A stretch of 64,000 bases of DNA from assembly GCA_025056455.1 (NCBI GenBank), contig JANWVY010000001.1, forward strand, positions 443,757 to 507,756, read 5' to 3'. The notes under the pieces are model-generated. The model did no database searches. It saw nothing but the letters and a program-made list of their open reading frames with translations, and was not told the origin of the DNA. Below, one piece after another: positions 43,343 through 52,329 of the stretch (the stretch's first letter is position 1; each line of letters begins with the position of its first letter). This DNA comes from Bryobacteraceae bacterium. GTDB taxonomy: Bacteria; Acidobacteriota; Terriglobia; Bryobacterales; Bryobacteraceae. A program made the position numbers and the translations under genes.

Positions 43343-44058
43343 CGCCTGAACCGCCAATCAAGAACCGTCTGGCAAAAGCCAGCAAACACTCTCGAAGCGG
43401 CCTTCGCCGCCCGCCGCACAATTCGTCGCGGAGCAGGATGGAAGGCCGCTGGATGGGAGCATTCGGGGTTTTCACAGCGTGCGTCTTCCTCAAGCCACTG
43501 CGAAATCATGGCAGGCGTAACTTCTGGATGAAACTGTACACCCCAAGTGCGATCGCCGAAGCGAAACGCTTGATTCTCACAGCCGCTCGACCGCGCTAAG
43601 TGTACCGCTCCGCCCGGAAGATCAAAGGTTTCCGCATGCCACTGAAAAAACATTTCCCGGCGCAACGTTCCAAACAGCCGGTCGTTGGCCGCGGGCGGAA
43701 GAAACTCCACGGAGAACCATCCGATTTCTGCCTGAGGAGCCCGGTAGACCTTGGCCCCGAGCACTTTGGCGATCATCTGCGCCCCCAAACAGATTCCGAG
43801 TAAAGGAACATTTCGAGCTAGGGCCTGTTCAATCAGCCGGTATTCCCACCGCAGAGGCGCCCAGTCATCGTTTGCCGAAGCGGCCCCGCCCAAAATGACA
43901 ACTCCTTCGAAGGGTAAATCCGCGGGATCAGCCGGGAATGAGGCTGAGGGGCTAGAGGACGCATCAAAATATTGGTAGTCTAATGAAAAATCGTAAAGAA
44001 TAGGTTTCAACCGCCCGAGGTGCTCGGAGGCGGAATGGCGGCAGACGAGGATCGACAT
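43339..44058 (-). CDS. Class I glutamine amidotransferase-like protein
   Basis: 239 residues, GuaA-type amidotransferase domain: oxyanion strand GVVILGGAASAND, nucleophile C90 in LLGICLGAQ, and H177/E179 in GVQFHPEV complete the triad. It stands without a synthetase domain, so it may hydrolyse gamma-glutamyl compounds or feed ammonia to a partner. The C-terminal ~40 residues are basic and Arg/Ala-rich. It overlaps the secreted-protein gene by 4 bp, an odd pairing, and is divergent from the diguanylate cyclase gene 100 bp away. Confidence 0.85.
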   Translation of the reverse strand: MSILVCRHSASEHLGRLKPILYDFSLDYQYFDASSSPSASFPADPADLPFEGVVILGGAASANDDWAPLRWEYRLIEQALARNVPLLGICLGAQMIAKVLGAKVYRAPQAEIGWFSVEFLPPAANDRLFGTLRREMFFQWHAETFDLPGGAVHLARSSGCENQAFRFGDRTWGVQFHPEVTPAMISQWLEEDARCENPECSHPAAFHPAPRRIVRRAAKAASRVFAGFCQTVLDWRFRR

Positions 44059-44160
44059 CGTTACTCGTCCGAGTTATAGCACTAGGAACGGCCACTTCAG
44101 GTCGTGGTGGAAGTTGCCGATGAGAGAAATAACAGATGGGTGAGCGAGCACGGGGATTTC

Positions 44161-45159
44161 ATGAGGATTCTGATTGCTGAAGACAGTGGGCCGTCGCGGC
44201 TGCTGTTGGAGCGAATTCTGGCCGATTGGGGTTATCAAGTTGTCTCCTGCAAGGATGGGGCCTGCGCCTGGCAAGAATTACAGAAAGAAAACGCTCCGCG
44301 GCTGGCGATTTTGGACTGGATGATGCCAGGCTACAGCGGCTTGGAAATTTGCCGCATGCTTCGCCAAAAATCTCCAGAGGCCTACACCTACATTTTGCTG
44401 CTCACCTCGAAATCGCAAAAAGAAGACCTTGTGGAAGGCATGGAGGCTGGCGCGGATGATTACCTCACGAAACCGTTTGACCAGCACGAACTCAGGGCGC
44501 GTTTGCGGGCGGGTATCCGGATCTTAAATCTCCAAGCCGAGCTCTTAGCAGCCCGGGAAGAGATCCGCCAGCAGGCCATGCGGGACTCCCTCACCGGTTT
44601 GTGGAATCGACGCTCAATCCTAGAGGTTCTGACCCGCGAACTCGTCCGGGGATTTCGGGAGCGCACCCCAGTGGCGGCGCTCATGATGGATCTCGACCAC
44701 TTTAAACAGATCAATGACACGTATGGCCATTTGGCCGGAGATGCGGTGCTGCAAGAGGCCTCTCGCCGGCTGCTCAATTCCGTGCGCACCTACGATGGCG
44801 TCGGCCGTTATGGCGGCGAAGAGTTCTTGATTGTCCTTCCCGGCTGCGACGAAACTAGCATTCTTCACCGCGCCGAGGCCATGCGCCTAGCCATCTGCGA
44901 ATCCCCCGTCGTGGCTGGCGACGTCACCATCCCTGTTACGGCCAGTTTTGGGGCCGCCGTGTGCCCGGTGAACTGCCAGCTCGAAAGCCTCGCGCTCATT
45001 GCCCTGGCCGATGAAGCGCTCTATGAAGCGAAGCGGAATGGCCGGAATCGTGTAAGTTTCCGGGGATTTTCCCCCGCCTATTCGCTCCCCACCGGCACCT
45101 CTCCGACATATTCGGGCGCTACCGACGTGGCGCTGTCTCCAGCAAACGAACCCGACTAA
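44161..45159 (+). CDS. Response regulator with diguanylate cyclase (REC-GGDEF) output
   Basis: 332-residue cytoplasmic PleD/WspR-like protein. The receiver domain (1-120) has the acidic pair E7/D8, phospho-acceptor D52 (AILDWMMPG) and K104 (LTKPF). After a short coiled coil (ILNLQAELLAAREEIRQQAM) comes the GGDEF domain with DSLTGLWNRR, the active site GGEEF (218-222) and an intact product-inhibition site RTYD (209-212). It should make c-di-GMP when phosphorylated and be feedback-inhibited. I start at the ATG 44161, where the receiver begins. No histidine kinase is adjacent. Confidence 0.93.
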   Translation: MRILIAEDSGPSRLLLERILADWGYQVVSCKDGACAWQELQKENAPRLAILDWMMPGYSGLEICRMLRQKSPEAYTYILLLTSKSQKEDLVEGMEAGADDYLTKPFDQHELRARLRAGIRILNLQAELLAAREEIRQQAMRDSLTGLWNRRSILEVLTRELVRGFRERTPVAALMMDLDHFKQINDTYGHLAGDAVLQEASRRLLNSVRTYDGVGRYGGEEFLIVLPGCDETSILHRAEAMRLAICESPVVAGDVTIPVTASFGAAVCPVNCQLESLALIALADEALYEAKRNGRNRVSFRGFSPAYSLPTGTSPTYSGATDVALSPANEPD

Positions 45160-45168
45160 CGGCCAACC

Positions 45169-45693
45169 CTACTTCACTTCCGAGGGATCGACGCCTTTGG
45201 TGTCCCGGTAGGCCATCCAGCGAATGTAGGCCACCAAATCCGCAAGTTGCGCGTCGGTATATCCGGTGGATTCGGGGGGATGGCGCCAACTGGCGTTGTC
45301 TTTGATCGAATAGATTTCCGAGCGGTCCAGTGTCAGCTCTTCTGGCGGCATTTTGGATAAATCGTACAGCCTAACCTTTCCCTCCTGGTCAGAAACCACC
45401 ATGGCAGGGAAGCTGCGCCGCCCTTTAAGCGTAATCTCCTGCGCATACACCGTACGGCTCGCGTTAATGGAAACCACAATCGCTTTCGGACTGAGACGCG
45501 CCAGACGGGTGAGATCTGGGCCCACCGCCCTTCCCTCGCCGCCTAGTTGATGGCATAGGGCACAGCGTTTTGCGTTCGAGTCGTCGAAAAATATTTTCCG
45601 TCCTCTGGCAGCCTGCTCGGGCATGTCCGCAGAAGCCACGGGGAGAGCGAAACCCAAAAGCAAGGCGCCGAGCCAGATCGGCCACGACAACAT
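45169..45693 (-). CDS. Secreted single-haem cytochrome c
   Basis: 174 residues. Signal peptide about 1-22 (WLGALLLGFALPVASA), then a class I cytochrome c domain with haem-binding CALCH near residue 46 (KRCALCHQLGGEG), GPDLTRLA, and a long insert before the C-terminal helix YTDAQLADLVAYIRW. The axial Met is probably within FPAMVVS or SKMPPEELT. GGAGG precedes the ATG at 45693. This type often serves as an electron acceptor for periplasmic dehydrogenases. It is convergent with the diguanylate cyclase gene. Confidence 0.88.
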   Translation of the reverse strand: MLSWPIWLGALLLGFALPVASADMPEQAARGRKIFFDDSNAKRCALCHQLGGEGRAVGPDLTRLARLSPKAIVVSINASRTVYAQEITLKGRRSFPAMVVSDQEGKVRLYDLSKMPPEELTLDRSEIYSIKDNASWRHPPESTGYTDAQLADLVAYIRWMAYRDTKGVDPSEVK

Positions 45694-46020
45694 GTCCACC
45701 TCCTCCGGGCTCCGGTGGTGCACGTTGGTTGCCAAGACCAATTAATGCGCAACTAGCTTATTTCCTTGAGTTTTCGATTCGAGCCGCAAAGAGTGCTGGT
45801 CTCTCATGGGCGGCTTGCCCCACCGCTGGCGCAAAGTGGTCGAGGTTACGCATGCTGGCCACAGCCCGTTCTCTCGGTCCAGATTAAGCGTGGACCGGTA
45901 TTTTCGTGCAGAAGAGGGAAGAAAGAAAAGAGCCGCCACCTTGCGCAACTTCTGTTTGCTCCGAGAGCACTCCTCCGCTCAATTCAAGCAGCGCCATCCG
46001 ATAAGTATGGGGGGAGGAGG
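45694..46020. other. 327-bp intergenic stretch between divergent genes
   Basis: Carries promoters for the cytochrome c gene (minus) and the degenerate GGDEF gene (plus). CGCAAAG occurs twice (near 45787 and 45830), but I could not fold a c-di-GMP or other riboswitch around it. The stretch ends with the strong ribosome-binding site GGGGGGAGGAGG. Confidence 0.45.
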
Positions 46021-47142
46021 ATGCTCGGTTTCAGGAAGTTGGTGCGGAAGGCGGCGGCGCCCCAGCCCGCTGGAGGCCTTGCGCAATCCATGCAACGGCT
46101 CGAGGAGCTTTCCGCTCTTTACGAGCTGGCGCGCGCCTGCTATTTGGATGCCTTGGAAAGTTGGGGCCAGCACGCGCCCTCGGCGCCGCGCATCTTGCGC
46201 GAGGAGCTTCGTGACGAGCTCAAGCGCATCCGCAGCTCGTTCGCCGCTTCCAGCCAGCCATCTTGGGAGCAAGCTCGCCAGCAACTGGATCAGGTCCTGG
46301 AACGCTATGGCAGAGGTCTCGAACAACACATTGACCAAAGCGATAGAGACGTGCGCGAGATTATGGCCATGGTCGCCACGCTAGCCGACTCCCTGGCTGC
46401 ACGCGAAAAGCAGCACCAAGTGCGTTTTCGCGGCATTGCCAAACAGCTACGCCTGGTGGCCACGGCCACCGATCTGGCGGAAATCCGCCGCAAGCTAGCC
46501 GTGGAGGTAGAACAGCTAGAACGCTATCTCGAAGATATGGCGCGCGACACGCAACAGGCGCTCCATCGCATCCGGCAGGATCTCCAAGCGCGTCAACAAA
46601 TCACATCCTCAGGCAACTCCCGGGTGAGTAAGACCGGTGGCCAGGCCGCCTTTCACGGGATGCCGCCATCTGCGCTTGCCACACCCAGGGAGCTTGTGCT
46701 CGATCCAACAACTGAGCTCCCTACTGCCCTTCACGTCCGCCAGCGCATCAGTGATTTGAAGCGGCAGCAAGCGCGGTTCTGCCTGGCTCGCTTCACCATT
46801 CCTCTCTTTGAAGAACTCCTCGCTCAACATGGTCGAGCGGTACTGGAAGCGATCGTCAAGGAAGTCGCCCAGCGGTTGCAAGCAGGTTTACCTCCAGCAG
46901 CATGGCTTGCGCGCTGGAGCCCCGGTGAGTTTCTCATGATCTGCAATCTCCCTCTGCCTGATCTTGTGACCCAACTCCAGCAGCTTGAAGAGCAGCTAAA
47001 GCTCACCTTTGCCATCTCCGGCAAAAGCGAAAAAGTCGCCGTTTGCTGCCGCACAGCGGCTGTCGAAAGCCTGCGCTCAGAGACGGCCGAGGAAATGATC
47101 CGCCGTGCGTTCGCCCCAGCTCGGCTTGCCTCCGGTCAGTAA
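46021..47142 (+). CDS. Coiled-coil protein with degenerate GGDEF domain
   Basis: 373 residues. Residues about 20-200 are helical and coiled-coil-like (RLEELSALYELARA, QARQQLDQVLERYGRGLEQ, RRKLAVEVEQLERYLED). A Ser/Gly-rich linker leads to a C-terminal domain (about 225-365) that follows GGDEF: DPTTELPTALHVRQRI stands where DxLTGLPNR would be and the active-site loop reads RWSPGEFLMI instead of RxGGDEF. The metal and substrate residues are lost, so it is probably not a cyclase; it may bind GTP or c-di-GMP or be purely structural. A strong GGAGG precedes the ATG. It is 22 bp upstream of the CpaE-like ATPase gene. Confidence 0.75.
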   Translation: MLGFRKLVRKAAAPQPAGGLAQSMQRLEELSALYELARACYLDALESWGQHAPSAPRILREELRDELKRIRSSFAASSQPSWEQARQQLDQVLERYGRGLEQHIDQSDRDVREIMAMVATLADSLAAREKQHQVRFRGIAKQLRLVATATDLAEIRRKLAVEVEQLERYLEDMARDTQQALHRIRQDLQARQQITSSGNSRVSKTGGQAAFHGMPPSALATPRELVLDPTTELPTALHVRQRISDLKRQQARFCLARFTIPLFEELLAQHGRAVLEAIVKEVAQRLQAGLPPAAWLARWSPGEFLMICNLPLPDLVTQLQQLEEQLKLTFAISGKSEKVAVCCRTAAVESLRSETAEEMIRRAFAPARLASGQ

Positions 47143-47164
47143 ATCTCCTAGGAGACAGGAAATC

Positions 47165-48370
47165 ATGTTACGCGCTCTGGTCATCTCGTCCAGTTTTGAG
47201 CTCCGCCAGCAACTTGAACAACGGCTTGAGGAGAGTGGCCAGCTTGTCGTGCTCCGCAGCTTCGACCATTACCCCAGTTTGCAAGAAGTCCAGCGCTTCT
47301 GCCGCGCCCACGCCCCGCAAGTGATCCTGCTTGACGTGGAATCCAACGAGGCAGCGCTCAGCCTAGCGGCAAACCTGGTCCGCGATCTGCCAGCGACACA
47401 ACTGGTGGCCCTCGCCCGCAGTTGCGATCCCGCTTTGCTGATGCGTTTAATGAACGCCGGCGTGCGAGAATTTCTGCCCTTTCCCTTCCCCCCGAACCTT
47501 TATTTGGAGTGCATAGCGCGATTGCGAAAAACGATTCGCGAATTGCCCCTCGAGACGAGCTCCACCGACTTGCTGTTTGCCTTCTTTCCAGCCAAGGCCG
47601 GCTCAGGCGCTTCAACTCTGGCGGTCAATGTCGCTGCCACCGTGGCTCGCATCTGCGAGGGCCGCGTTCTGCTGGCCGATTTCGACTTCGATTCCGGAAT
47701 CATCGGCTTCTTGCTGAAGCTCAACCATGCATTTTCGATCATCGACGCGCTGGACCGCGCCTCTGAACTTGACGACACAATCTGGTCAGAACTCGTGAGC
47801 CGGACCGAAACCATGGATGTGCTGACGTCCGGCGCCTTCCGCCGGGGGTATAAACCAGACCCTGCCGCAGCTCGCCGCCTCTTGGACTTCGCCCGTCACC
47901 GCTACGCCGTCATTTTGGCCGATCTCGCTGGGAGCCTCGAGGAAACCTCACTTGAAATCCTTCAGGAAGCAAGAAGAATCCTCCTCATCGTCCAACCAGA
48001 GCTAGCTTCCGTCTATCTTGCGAAGGAAAAACTTCGCTTTCTTGGCAGCGTTGAGCTCGAAGATCGCGTCAGCGTCGTGCTCAACCGCTGGTACCGGGAG
48101 GCTTGTCTTTCCATTCCGGACGTCGAAAGCGTTCTTGGTTTACCCGTCCAGTTCACAATCAGCGAAGATCGCGCCCAGGTCTACCGCGCCCTGTTGAACG
48201 GCCAAGCCATCGAGGCGGGCTCCGAACTAGGCCGTGAAATCGCAAGGCTCGGGCTTGCCCTGGCGGAAACGAAACCTGCGAAATCCGAGCTCACACCCAA
48301 GCGACGCATGGTGGAGTATTTCTCGCTGCTCCCCGCCCGCTACTCTTTATTTCCAACCACGAAACCCTAG
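47165..48370 (+). CDS. CpaE-like (receiver-like plus MinD/ParA ATPase) protein
   Basis: 401 residues. Residues 1-125 form a receiver-like domain (LRALVISSSFELRQQL, D57 in VILLDVES, REFLPFPF), followed by a MinD/ParA-type ATPase with a deviant Walker A K144-A-G-S-G-A-S-T and the aspartates of LLADFDFDSG. This is the layout of CpaE/TadZ, which positions Flp/Tad pilus machinery at the cell pole. No other tad/cpa genes are in the window. The ATG at 47165 has AGGAGACAGG upstream. Together with the degenerate GGDEF protein it may form a localisation module responding to c-di-GMP or related signals. Confidence 0.83.
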   Translation: MLRALVISSSFELRQQLEQRLEESGQLVVLRSFDHYPSLQEVQRFCRAHAPQVILLDVESNEAALSLAANLVRDLPATQLVALARSCDPALLMRLMNAGVREFLPFPFPPNLYLECIARLRKTIRELPLETSSTDLLFAFFPAKAGSGASTLAVNVAATVARICEGRVLLADFDFDSGIIGFLLKLNHAFSIIDALDRASELDDTIWSELVSRTETMDVLTSGAFRRGYKPDPAAARRLLDFARHRYAVILADLAGSLEETSLEILQEARRILLIVQPELASVYLAKEKLRFLGSVELEDRVSVVLNRWYREACLSIPDVESVLGLPVQFTISEDRAQVYRALLNGQAIEAGSELGREIARLGLALAETKPAKSELTPKRRMVEYFSLLPARYSLFPTTKP

Positions 48371-48397
48371 GCTGAAACGAGGCCAGAATTCCAATCT

Positions 48398-49708
48398 CTA
48401 TGACGGAGCAAGATTTGAAATTTCACGGTAAATCCGTACTGCAACCGTAAGAGTCAACACAGTTTGCAAGGCGTAACCGGACGCTTGAGCCAGGGCGGCG
48501 CCCGTCAAACCGTATCGGGGAACCAAAATTGACATCGCGATCATCATGGTCAGCGTCGTGGCGATCAGCAGCGGAATCTGGGGAACGAAACAGCGCACCG
48601 AGGAAAGAACATAGCCGCAAGCACTGGCCGTGTAAGAGAATGCGCCACTGATCATCAAGCAAACAAAAATCGACCCGAAGCCGCGATACGGTGCACCATA
48701 CAGGAACTCGAGCACCGTTTCGCCCCACAGCCACGCCACGAGCACGGAGACGGTTCCAACCAACACGGCCAGCAAACCTAACACCAGACTCCACCGGCGA
48801 AAGCCTGCACTTTCGCGCGCTACGTGGAGCCGTGCCAGCCTTGAGCTCAGCACCTGCCCGAGAGCCATAATCGCTAAGTTCGCAGCCAGGCTGATATAAG
48901 AAATCGCTGCAAACACACCGAGTTCGTGTTCCCCCAGCGCACGGGCCAACCAGTAGCGAGGAAGATAGGCGTTTACTGCAACCAGAGCCATCAACACGCC
49001 CATCGGCAAGGCCAGCCTCATCACCGACAACGCCTGCCCCATCCAAGCTCTTCCGGTGGGTAGCAATCTGAACTTCGCTCCCACCGAGGGCTCGATGGCA
49101 AGCTTTAAGCTGGGCACGTCATAAAGCCACAGGACGAGCACAGAGGCTAGGAGCACACCTGCCGCGGCTGCGGCTGCGCTAAGCGTCAATTGCAGGCCCG
49201 CGCTCAGACCAGCAAGCGAGAGGACGGCGCGCAAAATCATGGAGATTGCGATGCGGTCCATGCGCTCACAGCGCTGTAGCTGGCCGTAAACCGTGTCGGC
49301 AAGGGAATCGAAAAATTTGGCCGCTGCAAGAATTAAGATGGCGTGGGTGGCGGTCCTAGAATAGCTGCCCCAGCAAACAACGACGCCGGTCACGAGGGCC
49401 GCGAGAGTTGATGTCAAAAGGCGAATCGCCCAATAGGTGCTCCAAGAGGTAGCCGCGGGAACGTCGGTCGCCTGGATGGTCCGAAGATTGCAGCCGGCAA
49501 GCAGAAAGATTGGGGAAGTGACGGCAAGCGCGAGGGCATATTGACCGACGAGATCTGGACTGCCGAGGCGGGCCAGAAGGACGATCGACAGCCACTGGCT
49601 TGCGCTGCTGGCGAGGTTGCCTGCCAAAGCCCAGGCAAAGTCGAGGGGAACAGCCCAGGAGCTCCAGCGCTTCTCTCGGTACCCGTGCTCCAAGCCCGCC
49701 GCGTTCAT
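48398..49708 (-). CDS. Polysaccharide/oligosaccharide flippase (Wzx/MATE-like)
   Basis: About 436 residues with twelve to fourteen hydrophobic helices, of the polysaccharide-transport (PST) flippase family that moves lipid-linked oligosaccharides across the inner membrane. Telling segments are SSASQWLSIVLLARLGS, GQYALALAVTSPIFLLAG, LPRYWLARALGEHELGVFAA and FGSIFVCLMISGAFSYTASA. The start ATG at 49708 is chosen because hydrophobic segment 1 begins soon after; a frame to 49867 runs into the neighbouring lactonase gene. No glycosyltransferases are near it. It is convergent with the CpaE-like gene. Confidence 0.8.
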   Translation of the reverse strand: MNAAGLEHGYREKRWSSWAVPLDFAWALAGNLASSASQWLSIVLLARLGSPDLVGQYALALAVTSPIFLLAGCNLRTIQATDVPAATSWSTYWAIRLLTSTLAALVTGVVVCWGSYSRTATHAILILAAAKFFDSLADTVYGQLQRCERMDRIAISMILRAVLSLAGLSAGLQLTLSAAAAAAGVLLASVLVLWLYDVPSLKLAIEPSVGAKFRLLPTGRAWMGQALSVMRLALPMGVLMALVAVNAYLPRYWLARALGEHELGVFAAISYISLAANLAIMALGQVLSSRLARLHVARESAGFRRWSLVLGLLAVLVGTVSVLVAWLWGETVLEFLYGAPYRGFGSIFVCLMISGAFSYTASACGYVLSSVRCFVPQIPLLIATTLTMMIAMSILVPRYGLTGAALAQASGYALQTVLTLTVAVRIYREISNLAPS

Positions 49709-49847
49709 CCGCTCACCGGAGCGCAACGCCGGCCATGGAACTCTCTCGCGCTGTCGATAGCGACCAGCGAATCCATCTATGAGAAGTAGTGCTTCGACCC
49801 GCGGAAAACTCTCTAAGAGGAACTCGCCAGCAGCTGTTCGCTCTGGG

Positions 49848-50891
49848 CTAGCAAATGTGCGCCCCAATGGCCTCGACGTAGACGGCGTAAATGGACTGGC
49901 TTGCAGTCATAAACAATCGGTTTCGCTTCGGGCCACCAAAACACACGTTGGAACAGATTTCTGGCAATTTGATTTGACCAATCCTCTGGCCATCTGGGGC
50001 AAAAATATGCACACCATCGTAGCCGTCGCCTACCCAGCCCGCACTAGCCCAAATATTGCCCTCTTTGTCAGCGCGAATCCCGTCGGCCAACCCGGCGCCA
50101 CGGCCGGGCAACTCCATGGAACAGAATTCGCGCCCGTTGCGCAAAGTCTTCCCATCTACAACATCCCAAACCTTTATATTTTTGGGGGCATTGGGGTAGT
50201 GGGAAGAACCGGTGTCCGCGACATAGAGCTTCTTATAATCAGGGGAAAAACACAGTCCGTTGGGTTTGTAGATCTCATCCGTTACAAGTGTGATCGAGCC
50301 TGTCTTGTCGATGCGGTACACCGCCTCCTTGAGCTCCAAAGGACCTTTGTTCCCCTCATAGTCCATGAGCGCACCGTAGCCCGGATCGGTGAACCAGATG
50401 GCCCCGTCGGGGGCGACCACGCCGTCGTTTGGCGCATTGAGCCGCTTGCCTTGAAACTTATCGGCCAGAACCGTGATCGAGCCGTTATATTCATAGCGCA
50501 CGACGCGGCGGTTGCCATGCTCGAAAGAGATTTGGCGGCCTTCGTAATCAAAGGTGTTACCGTTGCTGTTGCCCGCTGGACGACGCATCACGCTAACGTG
50601 GCCGTCGTCTTGTAACCATCGCAGTTGCACGTCATTCGGAATATCGCTCCAAACCAGATACCGTCCTACGCCGTTCCAAGCTGGCCCCTCCGCCCACAAG
50701 CACCCGGTGTGCAGACGAAGGATGGGCGAGTTTCCGATTTTAATTTTGTCGAAACGTTTATCGAGCGACACGACATCAGGTTCGGGATAACGCACGGGGT
50801 TTTTGCCCGAATAGTCGCGCTGGGCGAAGGCGGAAGCAGCGGCCACCGAGCCAGCGGCGGCAGTTAAAAAGGAGCGGCGAGTAGTGGACAT
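49848..50891 (-). CDS. Tat-exported SMP-30/gluconolactonase-like protein
   Basis: 347 residues with a twin-arginine signal (TTRRSFLTAAAGSVAAASAF). The body is a six-bladed propeller of the SMP-30/gluconolactonase family: EGPAWNGVGRYLVWSDIPN, NAPNDGVVAPDGAIWFTDPG, KPNGLCFSPDYKKLYVADTG, and GLADGIRADKEGNIWASAG. The metal-binding Glu, Asn and Asp are in these blocks. It would open aldonolactones in the periplasm. The nearby GMC/gluconate-dehydrogenase pair produces or uses such compounds, supporting a shared pathway, though it lies 295 bp from that operon and may have its own promoter. Confidence 0.88.
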   Translation of the reverse strand: MSTTRRSFLTAAAGSVAAASAFAQRDYSGKNPVRYPEPDVVSLDKRFDKIKIGNSPILRLHTGCLWAEGPAWNGVGRYLVWSDIPNDVQLRWLQDDGHVSVMRRPAGNSNGNTFDYEGRQISFEHGNRRVVRYEYNGSITVLADKFQGKRLNAPNDGVVAPDGAIWFTDPGYGALMDYEGNKGPLELKEAVYRIDKTGSITLVTDEIYKPNGLCFSPDYKKLYVADTGSSHYPNAPKNIKVWDVVDGKTLRNGREFCSMELPGRGAGLADGIRADKEGNIWASAGWVGDGYDGVHIFAPDGQRIGQIKLPEICSNVCFGGPKRNRLFMTASQSIYAVYVEAIGAHIC

Positions 50892-51185
50892 AGGCCCTTA
50901 TTTTACGCGATCGTGCGCGCTTCGCAGCTCGAGCCGGAACGCCAGCGCCGGACGAGGCCGGCCTCTTGGCTCGGCTCGTTTCACTTCAACTCTCGGCTCC
51001 AAAGAACCCTGAGAAAATGCTGCCCGTCCTCAGCAAGCGAAAAACTTCATGTGAGGGAGCTCAAGTTTGTCTGTTCAGGCTGCGTTCGGGGTGACCGCGC
51101 AGCAGGCCAATAAAACTTCGAGCCAGGAACGCTTAAGTTTGCTTACCGAAGAAAGCCCGAGAGAACGCTGCCACCCCGCGGCGCC

Positions 51186-51677
51186 CTAAAAATGCTTCAA
51201 CAGCTCCTTTTCCAGCAGTTTCAGATCGAGCTCGCCGACAAAGGTTTTCACTTTCTTCCCGCTGCGATCGTAGAGGAAAGAAGCTGGAAGAGCACCGCTC
51301 CAGCTAGCGTCTATCGAGCGAATGAAGGTATCTTCGTCTTTCACCTGCCGCCAGTAGTGCGGCTCAGGCACTTTGTTCTGGAGGAGAAACTTTTCCGCCG
51401 CGGCCTGCTGCTCGGGTTCATCGGCTGAGACTGTCAAAAGCACCAAACCTTTCGGGCCGTACTTCGCTGCCAGTTGGACCAGTGCAGGCATCTCCTTGCG
51501 GCAGGGAATACAATAGGTCGCCCAGAAATTCACCAGAACGACCTTCCCTTTGTGCGCGGCAATTGCCTTTCGATAGCCCGTTTCATCGACGGGTCGCAGA
51601 CTCGCCGCAGTCAGAGCCGCGAGCGCAAGGGACAGAGCAACAGCGACAGCTTTTCGACCGCCACTAAAGAAGGACAA
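51186..51677 (-). CDS. TlpA-like periplasmic thioredoxin
   Basis: 163 residues with an N-terminal signal or anchor (KAVAVALSLALAALTAASL) and a thioredoxin fold carrying the redox pair TYCIPCRKE. The pattern GKVVLVNFWATYCIPC and GALPASFLYDRSGK (cis-Pro) is typical of TlpA/ResA proteins, which reduce disulfides in cytochrome c maturation or other periplasmic proteins. The start is a TTG with an excellent AAGGAGAC 6 nt upstream. It is the last gene of the redoxin/CnaB group, 10 bp after the preceding gene. Confidence 0.88.
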   Translation of the reverse strand: MSFFSGGRKAVAVALSLALAALTAASLRPVDETGYRKAIAAHKGKVVLVNFWATYCIPCRKEMPALVQLAAKYGPKGLVLLTVSADEPEQQAAAEKFLLQNKVPEPHYWRQVKDEDTFIRSIDASWSGALPASFLYDRSGKKVKTFVGELDLKLLEKELLKHF

Positions 51678-51687
51678 GCTTGTCTCC

Positions 51688-52254
51688 TTAGGAGGATTTC
51701 TTCACCCGTTTGATGGTGCAACCAAACGCGCGCGTCTCCTGGCGCGCCACCATTCGCCCGGCTAGCAAATCCTCGAGCGCCTGCTTTAAGGCATGCACCG
51801 AGACTCGTGCTGGGTTGCGCGCATCGTCGATCTGCCCGCGGTAGCGTACGATGCCCTGGCGATCGAGAAGGAATGCCTGTGGCGTTACGGTGGCGCCGAG
51901 CCGATCGGCGACGTGATTACCAGGATCTTGGTAGATGGAAAAGGGAAATCCCGCCGCTTCCGTATGACGCAGAATGTCGGTAGCAGTTTCATTGCTATTC
52001 GAGTTCAGGAAAAGCCATTGCACGCCCCGGGGCTCAAACTCCCGGTATAGGGCAATCAGCCGGTCGTTATAGTCGTTGGAAATGGGACAGATGGTGGAAA
52101 CAAACACCACAACCGTGATGCGGCCTGTTGTATCCACGCGGTGTGACTTTCCAGAAAGATCCACAACGCTCAACGACGGCACCGGTTCGGACGCGGCGGA
52201 AAGGAGGCACACAAAAAGCAAGCACCCTATCGACCTCACCCACTCTCGTCTCAT
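51688..52254 (-). CDS. Secreted redoxin (AhpC/TSA-like thioredoxin fold)
   Basis: 188 residues. Signal peptide about 1-22 (GCLLFVCLLSAASEPV), then a thioredoxin fold in which the active site is FVSTICPISNDYN: a single Cys-Pro in place of CxxC. A second conserved-looking Cys near the end (RAFGCTIKR) matches the GCxIK motif of a redoxin family found near copper and cytochrome proteins in Acidobacteria and Planctomycetes. Starting at the ATG 52254 gives a proper signal peptide with GAGAGGAA upstream. It precedes the TlpA-like gene by 10 bp. Confidence 0.83.
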   Translation of the reverse strand: MRREWVRSIGCLLFVCLLSAASEPVPSLSVVDLSGKSHRVDTTGRITVVVFVSTICPISNDYNDRLIALYREFEPRGVQWLFLNSNSNETATDILRHTEAAGFPFSIYQDPGNHVADRLGATVTPQAFLLDRQGIVRYRGQIDDARNPARVSVHALKQALEDLLAGRMVARQETRAFGCTIKRVKKSS

Positions 52255-52329
52255 CGGTTCCTCTCTAACCTTTCCAAGCGAAAAGAGCTCTTCGGCGTAT
52301 AGTTGCCCTCCGTGCCTCGCAAGCAAGGG

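Noticed and set aside
45694-46020. Possible c-di-GMP riboswitch before the degenerate GGDEF gene
   Set aside because: CGCAAAG appears twice but the flanking conserved stems could not be found.
49779-50615. 278-codon plus-strand frame opposite the lactonase gene
   Set aside because: Antisense to the well-supported SMP-30 propeller; the amino acid composition is typical of shadow frames.
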